A stretch of 64,000 nucleotides of DNA from assembly GCF_039524395.1 (NCBI RefSeq), contig NZ_BAAAGO010000006.1; one strand, written 5' to 3'. The notes under the pieces were generated by a model. That model was not told the DNA's origin, did not search any database, and saw only the letters and a program-made list of their open reading frames with translations. This document shows positions 47,123 through 55,683 of the stretch, in pieces. Positions within the stretch are counted from its first letter, which is position 1, and the number at the start of each line of letters is the position of its first letter. The position numbers were made by a program, and so were the translations under genes. Origin of the DNA: Micropruina glycogenica (GTDB taxonomy: Bacteria; Actinomycetota; Actinomycetes; Propionibacteriales; Propionibacteriaceae).

Positions 47123-48402
47123 GAGGCTGCTCCTTGGTCTGTGGCGGTGGCTGCTGCGGCGAGAATCGAGTCTGCGGCCCGGACGGCGCTGGCCACCGCG
47201 ATGCCTTCGCCCGACTTCTCTTGCCAGCGGGTGGCGCCGGCCAGAATTCCGCCGGCGGCGTAGAGGTTGGTGTACACGGGGTCGCCGCCCGGGTGCCGCA
47301 CCAGCATCTGCTCGTCGACCTCGACACCGATGGTGAACAACGGCTGCGGGTCACCCCAGTAGTCGCCGTGCACCAGGTGACCCTCGGGCCGGCGCAGCGG
47401 CAGGTCGAACACCGACTCGTGCACGTTGTGGTAGCTGTCAGCCGTCAGGGCGCCTGACTCAAAACCGCCCGTGGCAAGCACGAACGCGTCGGCCACGAAG
47501 TCGCGGTCACCGCCGGCCGTGGCCAATTGCACGCTGTCGACGGCGCCGCCCGAAGCCCGAAAACCGGTCACCTTGCTGCCCGGCACGACTCGGACGCCGG
47601 CGGCCTTGGCCCGCGCGGTCAGGGCCCGGTTGAGCCGCATGCCGGGCACCGACGGCGGCGGCAGCGGAATCTCGAACACCGGCGCGCCGATCGCCTCAGC
47701 GACCTCGCTCCAGGCGTTGTGGTCGTCCAAGCCGAGCACGGCCGGCAGTCCGACGGTCTCGCCCGGCTCGACCACAGCCTTGACCGCCTGGGCGAAGCGC
47801 TTGCGGTACGCGGGGTCGTCCAGTGCCCTGGCGTAGGTGAGGCCGGTCGAGTCGATCTCGCCCTCACGGGCGGGCAGGTCGAGCATCGCCGCCCGGGCCT
47901 GCAGCCGTCCGCCGCCGGGCAGGTCGGTGCGCACCAGGTTGCCGACCACCAACTCGGGGTAGAAGTCCTTGAGTTGGCGCAGGCCGACGATCACGAACCG
48001 GGCGCCGTCGACGCAGGCGCCGGCGGTCATGCTGGGCGAGGCCAGCGCCGTCGGACGCACCGCGCCCACCGCGGTGGGCAACTGCAGGTTGGACGCCGCA
48101 TCACCCACCAGCAGCGCCGGGCCGACCAGATCGCGCAGGTAGTTCGCCGAGCGGGCCACCAGATCGGCGGGCAGCACCCCGTAGGGGTGGCCGGGGTGTG
48201 CCTCGGCAAAGCCGGCCAGAGCGTCCAGCGGACGCTCGACCCGGTCGGGGCCGTAACCCAGGATGTCCAAGGTGCCCTGGCCGAGCTGCAGGCCGCCGGT
48301 GCCCTTGTTGAGCAGCGCCACCCGGGCACCGCCCTCGGCCAGCCGAATGGCCGCGACCAGGCCCGCGGGGCCGGCACCGATCACCACGACTCGCGTCATC
48401 AC
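47119..48402 (-). CDS. glpB: anaerobic glycerol-3-phosphate dehydrogenase subunit B
   Basis: A 427-aa flavoprotein subunit. The N-terminal dinucleotide motif is GAGPAGLVAAIRLAEGG, followed by GGLQLGQGTLDILGY, characteristic of GlpB. It ends with an AGGILAGATRW segment. The start is GTG 48402 or the adjacent ATG, directly after GAGGAGG. It overlaps both neighbours by 4 bp, so glpA-glpB-glpC are one operon. Confidence 0.95.
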   Translation of the reverse strand: MMTRVVVIGAGPAGLVAAIRLAEGGARVALLNKGTGGLQLGQGTLDILGYGPDRVERPLDALAGFAEAHPGHPYGVLPADLVARSANYLRDLVGPALLVGDAASNLQLPTAVGAVRPTALASPSMTAGACVDGARFVIVGLRQLKDFYPELVVGNLVRTDLPGGGRLQARAAMLDLPAREGEIDSTGLTYARALDDPAYRKRFAQAVKAVVEPGETVGLPAVLGLDDHNAWSEVAEAIGAPVFEIPLPPPSVPGMRLNRALTARAKAAGVRVVPGSKVTGFRASGGAVDSVQLATAGGDRDFVADAFVLATGGFESGALTADSYHNVHESVFDLPLRRPEGHLVHGDYWGDPQPLFTIGVEVDEQMLVRHPGGDPVYTNLYAAGGILAGATRWQEKSGEGIAVASAVRAADSILAAAATATDQGAAS

Positions 48403-49976
48403 ACGACCTCCTCATGCGTCGGGCCGGGCAGACGCTCGACGTCGAGCGTGCCCTGGAAGATCCAGTTGTCGAGGGCGGTCTGGCGCACCTGATCGCCGTA
48501 GAGAATCGGCCAGATGCCGATCCACCGGTTCTTCAGGAACAGCCGCATCAGGCCGGTGGCCCGCTCGACGTCGATGTGCTCGCTCTGCAACGCCACCCCG
48601 GTGGCGCGCATCGAGCAGAAACCGCCCTGACAAGGGCCCATGCCCAGGCGCAGTTGGCGGCGCAGGTCGTCGAAGTTGCCCTTGGGCTGATCGACCAGGG
48701 CGCGGGTGAACATGCCCTTGCTCATCAGTTCGCACTCGCAGAGGATCTGGTCGTCGAACCGGTCGTGCTCACGCTCTTCGAGCCGGTGCGTGATCACGTA
48801 GTTCTTCTTGTCTTCCGACCCCGGCACCTGCTCGTCGGCGGTGCGGCACGGCCTCGACTCGCCCAACTGCTCGCACATGGCGTTGACCACGTTCTCGGCC
48901 ATCAGGCGGTACGTGGTGAGCTTGCCGCCGGCGATGGTGAGCAGGCCCTTCAAGCCGTCGCGTTCGGAGTGGTCGATGATCGACATGCCGCGGCTCATGT
49001 GCCGGGTGTCGCCCGAACCCACCCGCGAGTCCTTCACGAGCGGACGGGCCCCGGCCCAGGCGTGAATCGCCCTGGCCTTGCGGAACCCGGGCACCAGCAG
49101 TTCGCCGCAGTCCATCATCTGCTGCACCTCGTCCCAGGCGATCTCCAGACGATCGGGGTCGTCGGCCTTCTGGTCGGTGGTGCCGATGATGCACACGGTG
49201 TGCACCGGCACCAGAATGTCGCCGTCGGCCGGGTAGGTGAGCCGGTTCACCACGCTGTTGGTGAGCCGGTGGTTCATCGCGATCATGATGCCCGCGCCCG
49301 GCACCACCTGAACGTCGGGGCAGCCGGCCATGTGAGCGATCTGGCCGCCCCAGGCGGCGGCGCAGTTGAGCACGAAGTTGGTGTTGATGCGCACCTCTTC
49401 GCCGGTCTTCTCATCGGTGCAGATCACCTGTGCGACCCGGTCGCCATCGCGTTCGATGTTGGTGACGCGGTGGTAGGTGAGAATCTGCGCGCCGTACAGC
49501 TTGGCCGAGTTGGCGGCACTCCACACCATCTGCCAGCCGTCGACCGAGCCGTCTTCGACCTTGAAGGCGCGGCTGATCTTGGGGTTGACCCGTGGCTCGG
49601 CCTTCAGCACCTCGGTGACCGACACCTCTTCGAACGGCACCTTGGTGTCGGTCGCGCCCTTGGCCCACTCGTCGCCCCAGGACGGGTCATCGACATGGGT
49701 GGCCACGAAGTAGCCACCGGTGCGCTCGACCGCGTGCGCCTGGATCCGGGCGATGATCGCATTCTCTTCGGCGCACTCGGTGGCCGAGTGCGGGTCGCTG
49801 ACCACGTAGCGTCCGCCCGAGTGCAGCAGGCCGTGGTAGCGGCCGGTGGTGCCCTGGCCGAGGTCGGCCCGGTCGACCAGAATCGCCGAGTAGCCACGCA
49901 TGGCCACGTCTCGGACGACGCCGGCGCCCGTGGAGCCGCCACCCACCACCACCACATCTGCGGAGAGGGTCTTCAT
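48399..49976 (-). CDS. glpA: anaerobic glycerol-3-phosphate dehydrogenase subunit A
   Basis: The 525-aa catalytic FAD subunit that oxidises sn-glycerol 3-phosphate to dihydroxyacetone phosphate. The FAD motif GGGSTGAGVVRDVAMRG is at the N-terminus and the BFD-like [2Fe-2S] region (ILCECELM, then GPCQGGFC) is at the C-terminus, as in GlpA but not GlpD. ATG 49976 has GGAGGT four bases upstream. It is first in the glpABC operon. Some family members act on related polyol phosphates. Confidence 0.96.
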   Translation of the reverse strand: MKTLSADVVVVGGGSTGAGVVRDVAMRGYSAILVDRADLGQGTTGRYHGLLHSGGRYVVSDPHSATECAEENAIIARIQAHAVERTGGYFVATHVDDPSWGDEWAKGATDTKVPFEEVSVTEVLKAEPRVNPKISRAFKVEDGSVDGWQMVWSAANSAKLYGAQILTYHRVTNIERDGDRVAQVICTDEKTGEEVRINTNFVLNCAAAWGGQIAHMAGCPDVQVVPGAGIMIAMNHRLTNSVVNRLTYPADGDILVPVHTVCIIGTTDQKADDPDRLEIAWDEVQQMMDCGELLVPGFRKARAIHAWAGARPLVKDSRVGSGDTRHMSRGMSIIDHSERDGLKGLLTIAGGKLTTYRLMAENVVNAMCEQLGESRPCRTADEQVPGSEDKKNYVITHRLEEREHDRFDDQILCECELMSKGMFTRALVDQPKGNFDDLRRQLRLGMGPCQGGFCSMRATGVALQSEHIDVERATGLMRLFLKNRWIGIWPILYGDQVRQTALDNWIFQGTLDVERLPGPTHEEVV

Positions 49977-50046
49977 GTCGACCTCCGATCACTTGCGGGT
50001 CAGCGCCGTGAACATCGTTGCTCGGCGGCGAACTGCCCTGTGCTGG

Positions 50047-50064
50047 CCACACTATTCAGTGTGG
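50047..50064. promoter_or_regulatory. palindrome upstream of glpA
   Basis: CCACACT-ATTC-AGTGTGG is a perfect inverted repeat 71 bp upstream of the glpA start. GCGAACT/AGTTCGC arms lie outside it. It could be an operator or part of a terminator for the upstream gene. Confidence 0.45.
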
Positions 50065-50155
50065 TGAGTTCGCGCCCTTAACGGCCCGGTCGTTGGGGCG
50101 GACGTGCACGCCTCCCGTCCACTCACTGACCTTCGTTCATCGGGCAGGCAACTTT

Positions 50156-52006
50156 TCACACCAAATACGAGGTTGTTATCAGATCATCTACCGCGAGGCG
50201 GTGTCGCATCAAGACCACCTGGTAGGGATTCCAGGTCGACAGCGTGTAGCGCAGCACCAGGCGTCCGGCCTGCACGCGGGCGTCGAACAGGTAGGGGGCG
50301 TAGGCGGCCCCGGTGGCGGCGGCCTGGCCGGCGAAGATCGCGTCACCCACCGGGTCGCTGCCGTCGCGGTGGGCCTTGATGAAACGGCGGCGCTCGTCGG
50401 CGAAGCTCATGCCGCCTTCGATCCAGTCGAAGAGCCGCAGCCTCGGTGACCACGGCCCCCAGGGACGCTCCGCCGTGCGCAAGACGACCGCCGCGCCGAT
50501 CGAGTCGTCCGGGCCGCTCATGGTGAGCATCACGAATCGGCCCAGATCGGGCACCCAGCGCACGGACAGCTCGCCCAGGGCTCCGGGCGTGAACAGCGGG
50601 CGGGCGTCCGATTCGTGGGGTGACCAGAGCTGGTCGTCCGATCCGTGGGCCGACAAGAGCCGCTCGTGTGGTTGGGATATCGCGGCGTTCGCCGGGATGA
50701 CGGGGGTGTGTGGCGCCACCCAGTACCGGACGGCCTCGCGCAACACGGCGCCCGAGCCGCTGCGCAGGCTGCGGGCCAGCCCCGGGGTGGTCAGGTCGAC
50801 CCTGGCCAGCCGCACGTCGTCGGCGCGGTAGGCGCCGGTGCCCCACAGGTACAGGTGGTCGCCCCAGCGCTGCACCGACACGTTGACGAACCGGTGCGTC
50901 GAGAAGGTGCCTCGGTAGGCGAACCGCAGTGGACGCCACCGCGCCGTTGGCTCGATGACCGGCCGGGGTGCGCGGGTGAGCACGCTGCGCCCCATCACCT
51001 GCGCGTCGCGAAAGTGGTTGGACGTGAAGAAGGCATACAGCTCGCCGTCGAGGCTGAAGGCGTCCAGCGGCACGTCGTACTCGCGCAGGGTGGTGCCACC
51101 GCCGGTGATGGCGGTCGGCGACCCGTGAAACGTGACCGACGGCAGGTCGGCGTCGGGCTGGTGCACCGCGGCGATGCTGTCGCGGGTGCCCAACCGGCGC
51201 CGGGTCCAGTGGGTGTCGCCGAACAGCATGAACGCCTGGCCTGCGTGGTCGATGCGCACGCCCAGGTCGGTGCCGCGCACCCCCGATCGGGACTCTGACG
51301 ACGACAGGGTGCGCCGCGGCCGCTCGGGTTGGCTGTCGGTCTCGCCGCTGACCTGCGCCACCTTCATCGACGGTTCGGACGCGATCGCGAACGGCGCCGG
51401 GTCGGCCAGCCGCAGGCAGGCGTGCCGCAGCCAGCGCACCTTGCCACCCCGTTGCTGCCGGTGCAGGTGGTAGATGCTGTCGTCGACCTGCACCAGTGCC
51501 TGCACCCACCCCGAACGCAGCCGGGTGGCGGCGGTGGCCGTGGCCACCACGCGTCCGGCACCCCACTCGGCGGGGCCTTCGGGGCCGTCCCACAAGGGAC
51601 GATCCGGCTCGGACGGCAGTTGCGTGACGATCCCCAGCCGTCGCCAGCGCCGAGGGGTGGGGTCGTTGACCGCCCAGGCGTAGGCCACCACACCGTCCGG
51701 CTCGGGCACGTGGGCCAGCAGTTCGTGGGTGGCCGTGCCGGCCCGGCCGCGTTGGCCGAGGGCCGCCGGGCCGAGTGCTTGGGTGCTCACCACGTCGCCA
51801 CGCAGCCACGGATTGTCCGGGCGGGCCTGGCCGGCGAACCAGTGCTCGATGCGCAGGTGCCCCGGCTCGCCGGGGGTGCCGATCAGGGCTTCGAGCCGGT
51901 GCGGCGCTCCGGGGGGCGTCCACCAGGCGGGTCGGTCCCACGACTCCAACAGAGAAAGCGCGCCGATCAGGTCTCGACGAGGCCCACCGGTGGTTGCGGA
52001 GCTCAC
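50156..52006 (-). CDS. DUF4185-containing protein
   Basis: A 616-aa protein. The C-terminal two thirds resembles DUF4185, a five-bladed-propeller-like glycosidase-related domain (FMLFGDTHW, SPTAITGGGTTLREYDVPLDAF, and ending MRHRLAVDDL). The N-terminal third is unassigned. No signal peptide is evident. Around residues 430-455 the protein reads VIPANAAIS, which is the translation of an intergenic REP palindrome (50688-50705) in frame. The GTG start overlaps the SorC-type regulator stop (GTGA), so the two are coupled. The role is unknown. Confidence 0.78.
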   Translation of the reverse strand: MSSATTGGPRRDLIGALSLLESWDRPAWWTPPGAPHRLEALIGTPGEPGHLRIEHWFAGQARPDNPWLRGDVVSTQALGPAALGQRGRAGTATHELLAHVPEPDGVVAYAWAVNDPTPRRWRRLGIVTQLPSEPDRPLWDGPEGPAEWGAGRVVATATAATRLRSGWVQALVQVDDSIYHLHRQQRGGKVRWLRHACLRLADPAPFAIASEPSMKVAQVSGETDSQPERPRRTLSSSESRSGVRGTDLGVRIDHAGQAFMLFGDTHWTRRRLGTRDSIAAVHQPDADLPSVTFHGSPTAITGGGTTLREYDVPLDAFSLDGELYAFFTSNHFRDAQVMGRSVLTRAPRPVIEPTARWRPLRFAYRGTFSTHRFVNVSVQRWGDHLYLWGTGAYRADDVRLARVDLTTPGLARSLRSGSGAVLREAVRYWVAPHTPVIPANAAISQPHERLLSAHGSDDQLWSPHESDARPLFTPGALGELSVRWVPDLGRFVMLTMSGPDDSIGAAVVLRTAERPWGPWSPRLRLFDWIEGGMSFADERRRFIKAHRDGSDPVGDAIFAGQAAATGAAYAPYLFDARVQAGRLVLRYTLSTWNPYQVVLMRHRLAVDDLITTSYLV

Positions 52007-52953
52007 AGCCGGTCGACCACGGCGCGAGCGGTGCCGTCGTCGATCACCAGATCGGTGGTGGTGCCGGCGCGCAGTGCGCCGACCACCGCCGCCGCCCGGG
52101 ACGGGTCGGCCACCACGCAGAACCGCCGCGGCACCCGCGCCAGTTCGGCCGGGTTGAGGCCCGAGGCTCGCTCGTTGAAGCCGATGTCGCGCCAGGAGCC
52201 GTCCTCGCGCAGCAGCACCGTGGCCACGTCGCCCACCACGCCGTCGGCCGACAGCTGCAGCTTGTCGGCGTCGTCCATGTACCCGGCGGTGTACACGTGC
52301 GAAGGCACGCGTCCCTTGAGGCACCCGACCCCGAACACCACCACGTCGAGCCGGTGCTGCAACGCGATCACGTTCTGCACCGAGCGTTCACGCCACATGG
52401 CGTTCTTGGTTTCGGCGTAGTCGAAGAAGGCCGGCACCGGAAAGTAGACGACGCGCGAGTTGAAGGCGTCGCCGACGCTCTGCAGAATCTCGCCCACGTA
52501 GGGAATGCCCGAACTCCACTGGTTGGTGCCGCCGTTCATCTGCACCACGATCGAGTCGACCAGCGGCTTGGGCTGCAGATAACGCACGACCAGGGACGAC
52601 GTGACACCCCAGGCCACCCCGATCACGCAGTGGTCGGTGACAGCCTCGCTGAACAGCCGCCCGGCCAGACGCGCCACCTGGTCGAAACGACGCTGCTCCG
52701 ACACGCCCTCGCGCACCGCGACCAGATGCACCCGAACCCCGAACGTGCGACCGATCGACGCGGCCAGCGGTGAGCGTGAACCGGCCTCGTCGGCCAGGCT
52801 GATGCGCACAAGACCGGTTTCCCGGGCCTCTTTGAGCAACCGGCTGACGCTCGACCGCGAGAGGCCGAGTTGCTTGGCGATCGCGTCCATGGTTTCGCCC
52901 TGCACGTAGTAGCGGGACGCAGCCTGGTACATGTCGTCGTAGCGCGTGTTCAT
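52003..52953 (-). CDS. SorC/DeoR-type sugar-binding transcriptional regulator
   Basis: A 316-aa regulator. The helix-turn-helix is near residues 18-45 (QGETMDAIAKQLGLSRSSVSRLL). The rest is the SorC sugar-phosphate-sensing domain (VIGVAWGVTSSLVV, VVVFGVGCLKG, FCVVADPSRAAAVVGAL). ATG 52953 has GGAGGA upstream. It is divergent from glpF with 247 bp between starts, and upstream of the DUF4185 gene. Related regulators control polyol catabolism (for example EryD for erythritol), so glpF-glpK are probable targets. Confidence 0.9.
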   Translation of the reverse strand: MNTRYDDMYQAASRYYVQGETMDAIAKQLGLSRSSVSRLLKEARETGLVRISLADEAGSRSPLAASIGRTFGVRVHLVAVREGVSEQRRFDQVARLAGRLFSEAVTDHCVIGVAWGVTSSLVVRYLQPKPLVDSIVVQMNGGTNQWSSGIPYVGEILQSVGDAFNSRVVYFPVPAFFDYAETKNAMWRERSVQNVIALQHRLDVVVFGVGCLKGRVPSHVYTAGYMDDADKLQLSADGVVGDVATVLLREDGSWRDIGFNERASGLNPAELARVPRRFCVVADPSRAAAVVGALRAGTTTDLVIDDGTARAVVDRL

Positions 52954-52968
52954 CGCTCCTCCAGGCCG

Positions 52969-52984
52969 GTGCACGTTCGTGCAC
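52969..52984. promoter_or_regulatory. palindromic operator candidate at the regulator start
   Basis: GTGCACG-TT-CGTGCAC, perfect 7-bp arms, lies 16 bp upstream of the SorC-type regulator start. Suited to autoregulation. Confidence 0.5.
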
Positions 52985-53138
52985 AGTACTAGCGCATCCG
53001 TTCAGCACTGGCAAGACTGAGGCCGACGGCCTCGGTGGATGGCCGTACGGTGCGCAACCGCGAAAGCCTTTGCGGTGACCGCACCGACACCCCCTCGAAT
53101 CCCCGCCGCTCCAGGAGTGAGCAGCGTAGTTTTTGGTT

Positions 53139-53156
53139 GACCGGAGCACTCCGGTC
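53139..53156. promoter_or_regulatory. palindromic operator candidate upstream of glpF
   Basis: GACCGGAG-CA-CTCCGGTC, perfect 8-bp arms, 45 bp before the glpF start. It is the only strong palindrome on the glpF side of the divergent region. Confidence 0.5.
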
Positions 53157-53200
53157 ACTGGGTGGCATCGCAGATGATGCCTGAAGGGAGTTTGAGTGAC

Positions 53201-53962
53201 ATGAACCTCGCAACCATCTTCCTCTCCGAAACCGTGGGCACAGCCATGCTGCTGCTGCTCGGCGCCGGAGTGGTTGCCAACAACATCTTGCCGAAGAACA
53301 AGGGCGAGGGAACCGGGTTCCTGATGGTCAACTTCGGCTGGGGTCTGGCGGTCTTTTCCGGCGTCCTCGTGTCGTACAAGTCGGGCGGGCACCTCAACCC
53401 GGCCGTCACGCTGGGCGTCGTGGCGTCAGGCGCCAAAGAGTTCGTGCCCGGCATTCCGGTCGACTTCATGTCGATCTCGACCTACATCGGCGCGCAGCTG
53501 ATCGGTGCCTTCATCGGTGCGGTGCTGGCCTGGCTGGCCTACAAGAAGCAGTTCGACGGCGACGCCCCCGAGGGCTTCAAGCTGGGCGTCTTCTCCACCG
53601 GCCCCGAGATTCGCGACACGGTGTGGAACCTGATGACTGAGATCCTGGCCACCTTCGTGCTGGTGTTCGTGGTGCTCGCCGCGGGTCACTGGGGCGATTC
53701 GGCCACCAACACCCCCGCCGGCCTGGGCTGGCTGGGCGCACTCGGCGTGGCCCTGCTGGTCGTCGGCATCGGCGCCTCGCTCGGTGGCCCCACCGGTTAC
53801 GCGATCAACCCGGCCCGTGACCTCGGCCCGCGCATCGCTCACGCCGTGCTGCCGATTCCCAACAAGGGCAGCTCTGACTGGGCCTACTCGTGGATTCCGG
53901 TGGTCGGCCCGATCATCGGTGGCGTGGTCGCCGGTCTGCTGTCGCACGTGCTGCTGCCCTGA
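53201..53962 (+). CDS. glpF: glycerol uptake facilitator (aquaglyceroporin)
   Basis: A 253-aa channel of the MIP family with six helices and two NPA half-helices (HLNPAVT near residue 66 and AINPARD near 206). The Asp after the second NPAR marks a glycerol facilitator rather than an aquaporin. ATG 53201 gives the usual short N-terminus; an AAGGGAG lies about ten bases upstream. It precedes glpK on the same strand. Confidence 0.96.
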   Translation: MNLATIFLSETVGTAMLLLLGAGVVANNILPKNKGEGTGFLMVNFGWGLAVFSGVLVSYKSGGHLNPAVTLGVVASGAKEFVPGIPVDFMSISTYIGAQLIGAFIGAVLAWLAYKKQFDGDAPEGFKLGVFSTGPEIRDTVWNLMTEILATFVLVFVVLAAGHWGDSATNTPAGLGWLGALGVALLVVGIGASLGGPTGYAINPARDLGPRIAHAVLPIPNKGSSDWAYSWIPVVGPIIGGVVAGLLSHVLLP

Positions 53963-53983
53963 CCGGTTCGCAGTAAGCCCGTA

Positions 53984-54024
53984 GTGCCGGGCGGTAGGCA
54001 CCCAGTGGTGTAGCCGCCCGGCAC
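53984..54024 (+). terminator. hairpin between glpF and glpK
   Basis: GTGCCGGGCGG and CCGCCCGGCAC pair perfectly over 11 bp with a 19-nt loop, 22 bp after the glpF stop. It may reduce read-through into glpK. Confidence 0.6.
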
Positions 54025-54070
54025 AGGGCACCATGGTTAAAGCCTCTACAAGGATGTGGAAAGGAACACA

Positions 54071-55588
54071 ATGGCTGAGAAGTACGTCCTCGCGATCGAC
54101 CAGGGAACCACCAGCTCCCGCGCGATCGTGTTCAATCACGAGGGCCGCGTCGTCGCTACCGGCCAGAAGGAACACGAGCAGATCTTCCCCAAGGCTGGCT
54201 GGGTCGAACACGACGCCAAAGAGATCTGGACGAACATTCGCGAGGTCGTCGGCATCGCCCTCGCCGATGCCCAGGTCAACAAAGACCACCTCGCTGCGGT
54301 CGGCGTGACCAACCAGCGCGAGACCACGCTGGTCTGGGACAAGAACACCGGCGAGCCGGTGTACAACGCAATCGTGTGGCAAGACACCCGCACCGCCAAG
54401 ATCGTCGACGAGCTCGGCGGCGGCGACCAGGACAAGTACAAGGACCGAGTGGGCCTGCCGCTGGCGACCTACTTCTCGGGCCCCAAGGTGAAGTGGATCC
54501 TCGACAACGTCGAGGGCGCCCGCGAGAAGGCCGAGGCCGGCGATCTGGTCATGGGCAACATGGACACCTGGGTGATCTGGAACCTCACCGGTGGCACCGA
54601 CGGCGGCGTGCACGTCACCGACGTGACCAACGCCTCGCGCACCATGCTGATGGATCTGAAGACCCTCAGCTGGGACGCCGACATCGCGGCAGACATGGGC
54701 ATTCCGATGTCGATGCTGCCCGAGATCAAGTCGTCGTCCGAGGTGTACGGCGAGGGCCGCGAGGCCGGTCTGCTCGGCGGCGTGCCGATCGCCGGTGACC
54801 TGGGCGATCAGCAGGCGGCCACCTTCGGCCAGGCGGCGTTCGAGGTCGGCATGGCCAAGAACACCTACGGCACCGGCTGCTTCATGATCATGAACACCGG
54901 CGAAGAGCTGGTGCCGTCCAAGAACGGCCTGCTGACCACCGTCTGCTACAAGATCGGCGACAACAAGCCGATCTACGCACTCGAGGGCTCGATCGCGGTC
55001 ACCGGTTCGCTGGTGCAGTGGCTGCGCGACAACCTGCGCATGTTCGACTCGGCTCCTGAGGTGGAGCAGCTGGCCACTCAGGTCGAGGACAACGGCGGCG
55101 TCTACGTGGTGCCCGCGTTCTCCGGCCTGTTCGCCCCCTACTGGAAGTCGGACGCCCGCGGCGCGATCGTCGGCCTGACCCGCTACGTCAACCGCAACCA
55201 CATCGCCCGTGCGGTGCTCGAGGCCACCGCTTTCCAGACCCGTGAGGTGCTGGACGCGATGGAGGCCGACTCCGGTGTCACGCTGTCGGAGCTCAAGGTC
55301 GACGGCGGCATGACGATGAACGACACCCTGATGCAGTTCCAGGCCGACCAGCTCGGTGTGGACGTCGTCCGTCCGGTGGTCGCCGAGACCACCGCGCTGG
55401 GCGCGGCGTACGCCGCCGGCATCGCGGTGGGCTACTGGAACGGCGAGCAGGACGTCATCGACAACTGGGCCGAGGACAAGCGCTGGACCCCCAACATGGA
55501 CCAGGACGAGCGCGAGCGCCTCTACCGGCAGTGGAAGAAGGCCGTCACCCGCACCTTCGACTGGGTGGACGACGACGTCAAGCAGTGA
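54071..55588 (+). CDS. glpK: glycerol kinase
   Basis: A 505-aa FGGY kinase that forms sn-glycerol 3-phosphate. The N-terminal ATPase motif AIDQGTTSSRAIVFNHEG, the substrate segments TNQRETTLVWD and IVWQDTRT, and the C-terminal LKVDGGMTMND motif are conserved. ATG 54071 follows AAAGGA by five bases; an in-frame GTG at 54056 is unlikely. A hairpin terminator follows. Codon use is more uniform than in neighbours, as for a highly expressed gene. Confidence 0.97.
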   Translation: MAEKYVLAIDQGTTSSRAIVFNHEGRVVATGQKEHEQIFPKAGWVEHDAKEIWTNIREVVGIALADAQVNKDHLAAVGVTNQRETTLVWDKNTGEPVYNAIVWQDTRTAKIVDELGGGDQDKYKDRVGLPLATYFSGPKVKWILDNVEGAREKAEAGDLVMGNMDTWVIWNLTGGTDGGVHVTDVTNASRTMLMDLKTLSWDADIAADMGIPMSMLPEIKSSSEVYGEGREAGLLGGVPIAGDLGDQQAATFGQAAFEVGMAKNTYGTGCFMIMNTGEELVPSKNGLLTTVCYKIGDNKPIYALEGSIAVTGSLVQWLRDNLRMFDSAPEVEQLATQVEDNGGVYVVPAFSGLFAPYWKSDARGAIVGLTRYVNRNHIARAVLEATAFQTREVLDAMEADSGVTLSELKVDGGMTMNDTLMQFQADQLGVDVVRPVVAETTALGAAYAAGIAVGYWNGEQDVIDNWAEDKRWTPNMDQDERERLYRQWKKAVTRTFDWVDDDVKQ

Positions 55589-55628
55589 GGCTCGGCACTG
55601 ACGAGCCGGTTCGCAGAACCTCGGGGGG

Positions 55629-55655
55629 CCCGTCACCGGAACATCCGGTGACGGG
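55629..55655 (+). terminator. glpK terminator hairpin
   Basis: CCCGTCACCGG and CCGGTGACGGG pair perfectly around a 5-nt loop, 41 bp after the glpK stop. Confidence 0.72.
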
Positions 55656-55683
55656 TCCCACGTCCATTGAGGGGTGAGCACCG

